Assembly (NCBI RefSeq): GCF_031583065.1
Contig: NZ_CP134053.1
Location: forward strand, 186,001 to 250,000
Source: Streptomyces sp. CGMCC 4.7035
GTDB taxonomy: Bacteria > Actinomycetota > Actinomycetes > Streptomycetales > Streptomycetaceae
DNA: 64,000 nucleotides
Direction of reading: 5' to 3'
Numbering within the stretch: position 1 is the stretch's first letter; every line of letters begins with the position of its first letter. This document shows positions 53,366 to 60,633 of this stretch, piece by piece. Both the position numbers and the translations under genes were made by a program. The notes beneath the pieces are model-generated. The model worked only from the letters and a program-made list of their open reading frames with translations, did no database searches and had not been told where the DNA came from.

Positions 53366-55078
53366 TCATTCGGCGCTCTCCGGCTCGGTGACGGTGACGT
53401 ACGAGTAGTCCTCGCCGCTGGTGAAACGGGAGTTGCCGTACGTGTCCACGGCTACCACGGCCCAGCGGACCGTCGCGCCCTGCGGCGAGTCGATCTCGTC
53501 GGCGAAGAACAGCCTCGGCTCGTCCTCATAGGTCTGCCACACCTGACCCCAGCGGCCGTACCGCCAGTCGCCGTCAACGAGTTCGCCCCGGTAGACGTCG
53601 TAATGGTCGACGTCCTCCTCGGGGTTGCGGTCCCACGCCAGTTCGATGTCCGTGCCGTTCATGGCGCCGCGCAGCCCGGTGACGGCTCCGGGAGCGAGCC
53701 CGGTGCCCGGCGCGGTGCAAGTGACCGGTGCCGATGCAACGGACTCCTGGGCCTGGGTGTCCACGGCGGTCACCGTGTACGTGTACGAGGTGCTCTGCCG
53801 GACGCCGGTGTCGCTGTAGGACGTCTGCGTGGCGCGGACCTCGTCGATGAACCGGCCGTTCCGGTAGATCCGGAAGTGCCCGAGATCCCGTGCGACGGGC
53901 GTGGTGGGCGCCTTCCACGTCAGTGTGATGCCGCTGCCGGCAGCTGCCGTGGCCGTCAGGCCGGTGGGCGCGGAGGGCGCGTAGTCGCCCCGCTCGATCC
54001 GGTCGTACGCCGACTTCGCGGACTTGTTGCCGACGGAGTCGACGGCGGTGACCCAGTAGGTGTAGGCACGGCGCTCCTCGACCGCCGTGTCCAGCCAGAA
54101 GGTGGTCGTCACCCTGGCGACCTGGACGACGGGGTTGTCGCCACCGTCGTCATCCCGCCGCCGGTGGACGAGATACTCCGCAGCTCCGGGGACCGCGTTC
54201 CAGGTCACCGTGACGCCGGCCTGGCCGTCGGTCGCCGTGACTCCGGAGGGAACCGGTGGCGGCGTCCTGTCGGCCGTCGTGACCGAACGATCGGTGCTGC
54301 CGATCGATTCGTTGCCGGCCTTGTCGTGGGCCCGGACCTCGTAGTGGTACGTGTCTCCGGTCGCGGGCGGCGTGTCGGTGTACGAGGCCGCTGTCGTAGT
54401 GGTCAGCCTCTTCCAGGCGTCGGTGCTCTGGAGACGGCGATAGACGCGGTACCCCGCGAGGTCCATCTCCTTGTTCTTCGACCAGGTGAGCTTGGCCTTG
54501 CCGGTGGTCTTGTCGTACGCGACGGAGATGCCCGTCGGGGCAAGCGGCTTGACCTTGTCGACGGTGGCGGAGGTGCGGGGCGCGTAGCCGAAGGCGACGT
54601 TCGCCGTGCCGGTCCAGTTGACGTAGTCGATGCGCAGGGTGTGCTTGCCGGACGGGATGGTGACGTTGACGGTCTTCTTCACCGTCGACGACACGTTCTT
54701 CCAGAGGTCCACCTTGCGGGTGCCGTCGAGGTAGACGCGGATGCCGTCCTGGGCCGCGGCCGAGAACGCGAAGGGGCCGCCGGAGCCGAAGTCCCGCGTC
54801 ACGCTCCAGCGGACGCCGAAGTTGTTCGACGGCAGGCCCGAAGCGGGGGCGCCCGTGCCCCAGTTCTCGGCAATCTTCGAGTCACAGTCCGTCTTTTTCG
54901 GTGTGCCCGAGAATGTGGTGTTCGCGAAGAACTGCCGCTTATGGACGGGCGATGCGCAGCTCACCGCCGCCTCGGCGGCGGGCGCGGCGGCGAGCAGGGT
55001 GCCGGCGGTGGTGACCGCCAGGGTCGCCGCGAGCGTGGGTCCGAAGTGGTGCCGACGGACGGGTGTGACCGTTGTCAT
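53366..55078 (-). CDS. Secreted PA14-like / fibronectin type III protein (paralogue of 50321-52039)
   Basis: A 570-residue exported protein. Signal peptide 1-37 (AATLAVTTAGTLLAAAPAAEA), PA14-like domain about 40-170 nearly identical to its neighbour (CDSKIAENWGTGAPASGLPS, WSVTRDFGSGGPFAFSAAAQ, RKVDLWKNVSSTVKKTVNVT), then four FnIII-like repeats that diverge more, with an insert RRRDDDGGDNPVV. A C-terminal repeat (YDVYRGELVDGDWRYGRWGQ) differs from the paralogue. ATG at 55078 follows AGGGA. The pair probably arose by tandem duplication. Confidence 0.82.
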   Translation of the reverse strand: MTTVTPVRRHHFGPTLAATLAVTTAGTLLAAAPAAEAAVSCASPVHKRQFFANTTFSGTPKKTDCDSKIAENWGTGAPASGLPSNNFGVRWSVTRDFGSGGPFAFSAAAQDGIRVYLDGTRKVDLWKNVSSTVKKTVNVTIPSGKHTLRIDYVNWTGTANVAFGYAPRTSATVDKVKPLAPTGISVAYDKTTGKAKLTWSKNKEMDLAGYRVYRRLQSTDAWKRLTTTTAASYTDTPPATGDTYHYEVRAHDKAGNESIGSTDRSVTTADRTPPPVPSGVTATDGQAGVTVTWNAVPGAAEYLVHRRRDDDGGDNPVVQVARVTTTFWLDTAVEERRAYTYWVTAVDSVGNKSAKSAYDRIERGDYAPSAPTGLTATAAAGSGITLTWKAPTTPVARDLGHFRIYRNGRFIDEVRATQTSYSDTGVRQSTSYTYTVTAVDTQAQESVASAPVTCTAPGTGLAPGAVTGLRGAMNGTDIELAWDRNPEEDVDHYDVYRGELVDGDWRYGRWGQVWQTYEDEPRLFFADEIDSPQGATVRWAVVAVDTYGNSRFTSGEDYSYVTVTEPESAE

Positions 55079-55452
55079 GCTCTTCCCTCGTCTGGATCGC
55101 TCCACGACAGCCGTGGGCGCCGAAGATCACGACTTACGGGAACCGCTGTGGGTTGTACGGGCGTGCGCATCGCGACCCCCGAAACGCTCGGCGTGCTCGA
55201 CCGAGTACCGGTGCGTGTCTGCGAGTTGAGGGCCCGTCGGTCACCGGATCCATTCAATCGGCAGGCAAAATCTTCATCGCGCGAAGGTTTGGAAACGGCC
55301 ACCGCATGACACCCTCTTGGTTTTCACTGGACTTCCACAGGGATGCTGTTGTCATCTCGTTAACCGGTACAACTTGACGCTGCATGCCGTCGCCGCGTTG
55401 GCTTTCAGCCACCTGGGTCGCAATGCTGCTCCCCGCCCGGAAGGCACCTGAT
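55079..55452. other. Divergent promoter region
   Basis: About 370 bases between the PA14/FnIII gene and the sugar-binding lipoprotein. AT-richer around 55300-55375 (CGTTAACCGGTACAACTTGACG at its end, written as GTTAAC then TTGACG), suggestive of a promoter. No gene supported. Confidence 0.4.
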
Positions 55453-56586
55453 GTGAACGCCCGTACTAACCGTAGGACCACCGTGCGTCGTACTGCCATA
55501 GCCCTGGCCGCCTCCGTGTCGGCCTTCTCCCTCGCCGCGTGCGGCGTCATCGGCGGAAGTGGGAGCAGCAGCTCCGCGGCCCCGAAGAAGGGCAACGACA
55601 TCACGGTGGGCGTGCTGATGCCCCAGAAGGACATCGCCCGCTACGAGAAGTTCGACTACCCCATCATCAGGGACCAGGTGCGCGCCCTCACCAACAACGA
55701 GGGCAAGGTCGTCTACGCCAACGCCGAGGCGAAGGCGTCCAAGCAGACCGAGCAGTTCGAACAGATGATCGCCGACAAGGTGGACGTGGTGATCGTGGAC
55801 GCGGTGGACGCCAAGGCCATCGCGCCGGCCGTGCAGAAGGCCAAGGACGCGGGCATCCCGGTCATCGCCTACGACCGGCTCGCACAGGGCCCGATCGACG
55901 CGTACATCTCCTTCGACAACGAACTGGTCGGCCAGGTGCAGGGTCGCGCCCTCGTCGAGGCATTCGGCGACAATGCCGCGAGCAGCAAGATCCTCATGAT
56001 GAACGGCTCGCCCAGCGACCCGAACGCGGCGCAGTTCAAGGAGGGCGCGCTCAGCGAGCTCCAGGGCAAGGTGAACATCGTCAAGTCGTACGACGTCAAG
56101 GACTGGTCGCCGGAGATCGCCAAGCAGAACACCGCGGCGGCGATCCGGGCCATCGGCCTGAGCAACATCGCCGGGGTCTACTCGGCGAACGACAGCATGG
56201 CCGAAACCATCATCGACGCGCTGAAGGAGGCGGGCGTCAGCAAGGTCCCGCCGGTGACCGGACAGGACGCGGAGCTGGCGGCGGTACAGCGGATCCTCGC
56301 GGGCGAGCAGTACATGAGCGTGTACAAGCCGTACCCGCAGGAGGCGAACAACGCCGCCGAGATGGCGGTGGCCAAGGTCCAGGGCCGCTCGATCGAGTTC
56401 GACGCGCTGACCCGTGACAAGGTCGACAGCCCGACGCAGAAGGACATCCCGTCGATGCTGGTGCCGGTGGTCGCGCTCACGAAGGACAACATCAAGGACA
56501 CGGTGATCCAGGACGGCATCTACACCGTCAAGGAGATCTGCACCGACAAGTACAAGGCGGACTGCTCGGCGAAGGGTCTGAAGTAA
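55453..56586 (+). CDS. Sugar ABC transporter substrate-binding lipoprotein (xylose/ChvE-like)
   Basis: A 377-residue exported lipoprotein. Lipobox SLAAC with Cys30 after RRTAIALAASVSAF. Periplasmic-binding-protein type 1 fold with ITVGVLMPQKDIARYEKFDY, DVVIVDAVDAKAIAPAVQKA, IPVIAYDRLAQGPIDAYISF and IAGVYSANDSMAETIIDALK, a pattern of xylose or multiple-sugar binding proteins. GTG at 55453 follows GGAAGG. Unusually, no ATPase or permease gene follows; the next gene is a LuxR regulator, so it must work with a transporter encoded elsewhere. Confidence 0.9.
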   Translation: MNARTNRRTTVRRTAIALAASVSAFSLAACGVIGGSGSSSSAAPKKGNDITVGVLMPQKDIARYEKFDYPIIRDQVRALTNNEGKVVYANAEAKASKQTEQFEQMIADKVDVVIVDAVDAKAIAPAVQKAKDAGIPVIAYDRLAQGPIDAYISFDNELVGQVQGRALVEAFGDNAASSKILMMNGSPSDPNAAQFKEGALSELQGKVNIVKSYDVKDWSPEIAKQNTAAAIRAIGLSNIAGVYSANDSMAETIIDALKEAGVSKVPPVTGQDAELAAVQRILAGEQYMSVYKPYPQEANNAAEMAVAKVQGRSIEFDALTRDKVDSPTQKDIPSMLVPVVALTKDNIKDTVIQDGIYTVKEICTDKYKADCSAKGLK

Positions 56587-57010
56587 CGCCTTTGAGGGGT
56601 ACACCGACGAGCTGAGCGCGGCCGTACGGACCGCGGGAGCCCGGCGGGTGACCCCGGGGCCCACTGAGGTCCCGCTCCAGGGCGTCCGGGCTCCTCGGCA
56701 CCGGGTCCGGCGGCCAGGGCTGCTCCTCGGCAGGGCACGCGGTCGCCGGTCGCCCGACGCGGTGCGCGTGAGCTCCCGTCAGCTTGGTGCGGCGGGAGAA
56801 GCGGAGGTGGGGAGAATCCTGGTCGTTCACGGGCATTTCCGGGCGTGAGGGCGGCTGAGCCGTGTTGCGGAGGCGGGCGGCTCCGCGCATAGTTGCGCTG
56901 CGAAGGCGTGCGGGGCGACACGGACGGCGTGTCCGGGCACGTGGCGTACGTCGCCGGTGGGCTGCGTCGCGCAGCGCACTGGAGCCGGGAGTTGCAGCCA
57001 GGGGTGGAAG
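56587..57010. other. Intergenic region, about 420 bases
   Basis: No convincing gene. An inverted repeat CGGAC-GGCGT-GTCCG near 56921-56935 lies about 80 bases before the LuxR-type gene and could be an operator. Confidence 0.35.
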
Positions 57011-58048
57011 ATGGCCGGGCACGGGACGGACACGCATCCGCACGGCGCTGACCGGCTCTGCGAGGCCGGGAACCGCGTGTACTCCCGGGCCGTGCGCCGC
57101 GGCCGGGTGCCCCGTGCCGATGCCGGGCCGGTGCCTTGCCTGCTGGAGCTGGCGCTGCTGCACCCGGACCCCGACGACATGGACTGGCTGGTGCCGACCG
57201 CACCGCAGGAGGTCATGACCCGGCTGCTGCGCGGTGTGCACGAGGAGGTCAGTGCGAGCCAGGCGCGGGTCGGGGCGGCGGTGGCCGCGGTCGAGTGGTA
57301 CGCCGGGCTCGGCGGTCGTGAGCAGGGGCCCGCGGAGGGCGTGGCGATTCGTGTCCTGGACGGGCTCACGCGGATCCGCGCGGCGATGGACGAGGCGACG
57401 GAGCGGTGCACGACCGAGGTGCTGACGGTGCAGCCGGGCGGCATCCGTCGCGAGGACGAACTCGCCGAGGGCCTGCCCCGGGCGCTGGAGATGCGCCGCC
57501 GGGGCGTACGCATGCGCGACCTGTACACGCATGTCGCCCGGCACGGCCAGGGCCTGTACACCTACATGGAGCTGATGGGCGACGCGGCTCAGGCGCGCAC
57601 CCTCGACGAGGTGCCCGAGCGCCTGATCCTCTTCGACCGCACCGTCGCCTTCATCCCGGCGAACACGGATCGCACGATCGCGCTGGAACTGCGCCATCCG
57701 GCCCTGATCGAGTACCTGGTCACCGTCTTCGATCGCCTGTGGCGCCTGGCGATCCCGCTGACCTCGCCGCTCCCGGAGACGGGCATCGACGGCATCACCC
57801 ACCGGGAACGCTCGATCGCGGCGCTGCTCGCGGAGGGCCACCAGGACGCGGTGGTCGCCGAACGCCTGGGCATCAGCGTCCGCACCTGCCGGGCGCACAT
57901 CGCCCGGCTCTCGGAGACCCTGGGCGCGGCCAGCCGTACGCAGTTGGGCGTCCGTATCGCCCAGGCGGGCCTGGACGGCCCCCTGCGCTCGTCCGAACTG
58001 CTCCCGGTCACGGCTCCGGGCGCTCCGGAATCCCCGACCGGCCTATGA
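57011..58048 (+). CDS. LuxR-type transcriptional regulator (paralogue of 58104-59090)
   Basis: A 345-residue regulator. The N-terminal part (LCEAGNRVYSRAVRRGRVPR, PCLLELALLHPDPDDMDWLV) and middle sensor-like region (TTEVLTVQPGG, RLILFDRTVAFIPANTDRTI) are shared with the convergent gene; the C-terminal LuxR helix-turn-helix is at about 258-325 (GITHRERSIAALLAEGHQDA, AERLGISVRTCRAHIARLSE). No phospho-acceptor or autoinducer domain is recognised. ATG at 57011 has GTGGAAG upstream. Convergent with its paralogue, with 55 bases between. Confidence 0.88.
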   Translation: MAGHGTDTHPHGADRLCEAGNRVYSRAVRRGRVPRADAGPVPCLLELALLHPDPDDMDWLVPTAPQEVMTRLLRGVHEEVSASQARVGAAVAAVEWYAGLGGREQGPAEGVAIRVLDGLTRIRAAMDEATERCTTEVLTVQPGGIRREDELAEGLPRALEMRRRGVRMRDLYTHVARHGQGLYTYMELMGDAAQARTLDEVPERLILFDRTVAFIPANTDRTIALELRHPALIEYLVTVFDRLWRLAIPLTSPLPETGIDGITHRERSIAALLAEGHQDAVVAERLGISVRTCRAHIARLSETLGAASRTQLGVRIAQAGLDGPLRSSELLPVTAPGAPESPTGL

Positions 58049-58103
58049 GACGTTCACCCGGGGTGGGCGGGCGCCGGCGCCGGGGCCGGTCGACGGCGAC
58101 GGT

Positions 58104-59090
58104 TCAGTTGCCTTGCTCCAGGATTCCCGACTGCGCTATGAGGTAGCCCAACTGGGCCCGGCTGCCGCTGCCCAGGGCCGCCGCGATCTTCGCTATGTGG
58201 GCGCGGCACGTGCGTACGTTCATGCCGAGGCGGCGGGCGATCGCCTCGTCGACGTGGCCCTCTATGAGCAGCTTGGCGATGGAGCGCTGCACCCCCGTGA
58301 TGCCGTTGGTGTCGACATCGTTGGGCACCTCCTCGGTCAGCGGGACCGCACGCTGCCACAACTGCTCGAAGACCATGGCGAGATACCGCACCAGCGCGGG
58401 GTGGCGCACCTCCAGGGCCACGCGCCGGTCCTCGCTGGCCGGGATGAAGGCCACCGTCCGGTCGAAGATGATGAGCCGCTCTATCAGTTCCTCGAGCGTA
58501 CGGACCTGGATCTTGCCGTCGGAGATGCGCTCCACGTACGCGAGGGTGCTCTGGCTGTGCCGGGCCGTGTGCTGGTACAGCGTCCGGATGCTGACCCCGC
58601 GGTCGGCGAGCGGCCGGTCGCGCTCCAGGGCCTCCATGAGGGTGTCGGCGGGACGGCCGCCCCCCGGCTGCACCGTCAGCATCTCCGTATGGCACTCCGC
58701 GGTGGCCGAGTTGAGTGCCCCGTTGATCCGGTCGAAGCCCTCCAGGACGGTGATCGAGTGGAGGCTCGCCTGAGGGCTCTGCGTGCTGATCGTGATGAAC
58801 GGGTCGAAGGACTCCGTCAGTTCGATCGTCTGGCGCCGGCGATCCTGAATCTCGCGCTCCAGCGGGTGCAGTCGCTGGGCGAGCGCGACGGACGGGGGAA
58901 CCGGGCGCAGCCAGTTGGCGTCGTCCGGGTCCGGGTGCAGCAGCGCGAACTCCAGCAGACATGGAGCGGGTTCCACCTCGGAGCGCGTGATCCGTCCTGA
59001 GCGCAGTGCGTTGGCGTAAAGCCGTGCTCCGTCGTCGCACAACTCAGTGACAGCGTGGGGATGTGTCGGTTTTGAGTTGTATGTGGTCAT
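58104..59090 (-). CDS. LuxR-type transcriptional regulator (paralogue of 57011-58048)
   Basis: A 328-residue regulator with the same layout: LCDDGARLYANALRSGRITR, PCLLEFALLHPDPDDANWLR, TEMLTVQPGG, RLIIFDRTVAFIPASEDRRV, then a C-terminal helix-turn-helix (GITGVQRSIAKLLIEGHVDE, ARRLGMNVRTCRAHIAKIAA). ATG at 59090. It is divergent from the DSGW-repeat peptide gene with 112 bases between, so it is the likely regulator of that operon. The ligand is unknown; a FDRTVAFIP motif in both suggests a shared sensing core. Confidence 0.88.
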   Translation of the reverse strand: MTTYNSKPTHPHAVTELCDDGARLYANALRSGRITRSEVEPAPCLLEFALLHPDPDDANWLRPVPPSVALAQRLHPLEREIQDRRRQTIELTESFDPFITISTQSPQASLHSITVLEGFDRINGALNSATAECHTEMLTVQPGGGRPADTLMEALERDRPLADRGVSIRTLYQHTARHSQSTLAYVERISDGKIQVRTLEELIERLIIFDRTVAFIPASEDRRVALEVRHPALVRYLAMVFEQLWQRAVPLTEEVPNDVDTNGITGVQRSIAKLLIEGHVDEAIARRLGMNVRTCRAHIAKIAAALGSGSRAQLGYLIAQSGILEQGN

Positions 59091-59107
59091 TTCTCCACCC
59101 CCCAGGG

Positions 59108-59123
59108 TCCTGAACGTGCAGGA
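59108..59123. promoter_or_regulatory. Candidate operator between LuxR and peptide genes
   Basis: Inverted repeat TCCTG-AACGTG-CAGGA in the divergent region, followed by a TTGACG box at about 59149-59154 oriented toward the peptide gene. Confidence 0.4.
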
Positions 59124-59202
59124 ACATGATGCATCGCCCCAGTGGCATTGACGTGCCTGAATGAGCCATCGTCTTGTGCAGCGGGGGAGAGGATTCCATC
59201 AA

Positions 59203-59490
59203 GTGAGGACGAAGCCGACTATGCGACCGAGATTGCTTGGTTCAGTTCTTGCAGCCGTCTTCTCCGCCGCCGTGGTTCTCGGTGCCCAGAGCGGCTCGGT
59301 TCTTGACGCCGGGCAGACCCGATCGGTGGTCCAGTCGGACAGCGGCTGGAACGCCGTGGCCACCAAGGCGGACAGCGGCTGGAACTTCGTGAACGCGGCC
59401 GGCCCGGCGGACAGCGGCTGGGACTCCGTGGGCGTGGCTGCCCCGGCGGACAGCGGCTGGAACAGCCTTCCCACGGACGCGGACGCATGA
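59203..59490 (+). CDS. Small secreted peptide with four DSGW repeats
   Basis: A 95-residue product with start GTG at 59203 (GAGAGGA nine bases upstream; ATG at 59221 also possible). A signal peptide (RPRLLGSVLAAVFSAAVVLG) is followed by four near-identical units, SDSGWNAVATKA, DSGWNFVNAAGPA, DSGWDSVGVAAPA and DSGWNSLPTDADA. DSGW recurs at residues 46, 57, 70 and 83, i.e. spacing 11, 13, 13; the DNA of each unit is also repeated (GCGGACAGCGGCTGG three times exactly). No cysteine. The stop overlaps the next gene's ATG. Looks like a multi-core precursor or an oligomerising surface peptide; family unknown to me. Confidence 0.8.
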   Translation: MRTKPTMRPRLLGSVLAAVFSAAVVLGAQSGSVLDAGQTRSVVQSDSGWNAVATKADSGWNFVNAAGPADSGWDSVGVAAPADSGWNSLPTDADA

Positions 59491-59822
59491 CGATTCCCCC
59501 CGACGACCGCTCGTTCCGGCGCGAGATGGCCACCGCCTACCGCTCCGGCTGGCACTTCATCGACCTGGCCACCGCCATCCCCCACAGCGGCGACTCGTTG
59601 ATGGTGACCGTGTTCGGGGAGCCCGTCGTGGTCACCCGTGACGAGGACGAGGACGTGCGGGCGTACCGGCTTCTGCGGCGGCCTCGGGGGGCGCCGCAGC
59701 CCGTGCGGTGCGCCATACGGTACGGAATGATCTTTGTGAACCTGGACCAGCGCGACCACCGGCTGGCCGAACCGGACAGTCCGGAAGTGAGGACCATCTC
59801 AGCCACCCCCCGCAGTGCCTGA
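59487..59822 (+). CDS. Rieske-fold-like small protein lacking cluster ligands
   Basis: A 111-residue protein translationally coupled to the DSGW peptide (ATGA overlap). GWHFIDLATAIPHSGDSLMV, TVFGEPVVVTRDEDEDVRAY and IRYGMIFVNLDQRDHRL resemble the N-terminal Rieske domain of ring-hydroxylating dioxygenases, including the G.p.vv.Rd..g.vrA pattern. Where Rieske proteins have Cys-x-His-Arg-Gly it reads LLRRPRG, and there is no second Cys-x-x-His, so no [2Fe-2S] cluster can be held. Likely a binding or scaffold protein for the neighbouring peptide; function inferred only from context. Confidence 0.7.
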   Translation: MTIPPDDRSFRREMATAYRSGWHFIDLATAIPHSGDSLMVTVFGEPVVVTRDEDEDVRAYRLLRRPRGAPQPVRCAIRYGMIFVNLDQRDHRLAEPDSPEVRTISATPRSA

Positions 59823-59976
59823 CGCGATTCCCCCGTCGTAACAGATCGCTCAGGTGCTTCCCCCCGCAGCGGCGTCACCGTGACCTGAACACGGTGACGC
59901 CGCTGCAGTTTTACGGGAAATATCGGGACATCGCCCGGAACGGAGCACGGCTGGAATCAGTCGTATCCCCGAAACC

Positions 59977-60110
59977 CGGCGATCGTTCGGCCGTCGGCCT
60001 CAGCCGCGCCCTTCGATCCCTGGCGATCGTTCGGTCTCCCGCCTCAGCCGCGCCCTTCGCACCCCGGTGATCGTTCGGCCTCCCGCCTCAGCCGCGCCCC
60101 AGTGCCCGGG
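59977..60110. repeat. Three tandem copies of a 44-bp repeat
   Basis: Units carrying GATCGTTCGG begin at 59981, 60025 and 60069, exactly 44 bases apart, each followed by CCTCAGCCGCGCCC. The third unit includes the last codons and stop of the PPOX-family gene (60088), so the array is a triplication of that gene's 3' end. Confidence 0.9.
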
Positions 60111-60501
60111 TGAGGGCGATCTCGATCACCACGCGGGACGGGTTCGGCCTCGGCATCCGCCCGTAGCGCTCGGCGTAGCGCCGCACCGCCTCCGCGACCC
60201 GCTCCGGATCGGCGCAGACGGAAGCGCGGCCCTCCAGCGTCGCCCACCGCCGCCCGTCCACCTGGCAGACCGCGACCGGCGCCCCGTCCGGCCCGGCGGC
60301 CGCCACATGTCCCGCCTTCGCGCTCGCCTTGTCGGTGATCACCCGAGCGAGCCGCGCCTCGGGGTCGTATGTCACTCCGACGGGAACGACGTGCGGGCTG
60401 CCGTCCGGACGGAGGGTCGTCAGCGTGCACAGGTGCCGCTCCTGCCAGAACGTGAGGTATGCGGCGTCGGGTGCGCCCGGGTCTACGGAGTACGTGGCCA
60501 T
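60088..60501 (-). CDS. PPOX-class F420/FMN-binding protein
   Basis: A 137-residue split-barrel flavin/deazaflavin protein. FWQERHLCTLTTLRPDGSPH, VVPVGVTYDPEARLARVITD and RRWATLEGRASVCADPERVA match the F420-dependent PPOX group of actinobacteria. The substrate is unknown. The final residues (ALGRG) and stop lie in the 44-bp repeat. It diverges from clpB, with 132 bases between that contain the clpB HAIR. Confidence 0.85.
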   Translation of the reverse strand: MATYSVDPGAPDAAYLTFWQERHLCTLTTLRPDGSPHVVPVGVTYDPEARLARVITDKASAKAGHVAAAGPDGAPVAVCQVDGRRWATLEGRASVCADPERVAEAVRRYAERYGRMPRPNPSRVVIEIALTRALGRG

Positions 60502-60539
60502 GGTTCCGGAACTTAGCCGTTCACCCTCCCGCCCGGCGC

Positions 60540-60560
60540 CTTGAGTGGAATAGACTCAAC
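60540..60560. promoter_or_regulatory. HAIR element upstream of clpB (HspR operator)
   Basis: CTTGAGT-N7-ACTCAAC, a 13/14 match to the HspR consensus, 73 bases upstream of the clpB GTG. It puts clpB in the HspR regulon with the dnaK operon 10 kb away. Confidence 0.92.
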
Positions 60561-60633
60561 TTTGTGTACGTTGCCGTAGTCAGACTGGAAGCAGAGAGCT
60601 GAGCGCGGCCGACGCAAGGAGGAGAACGCGAAC

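Noticed and set aside
53342..55309. 655-codon plus-strand frame over the PA14/FnIII gene
   Set aside because: Antisense shadow; the minus-strand gene is supported by a paralogue.
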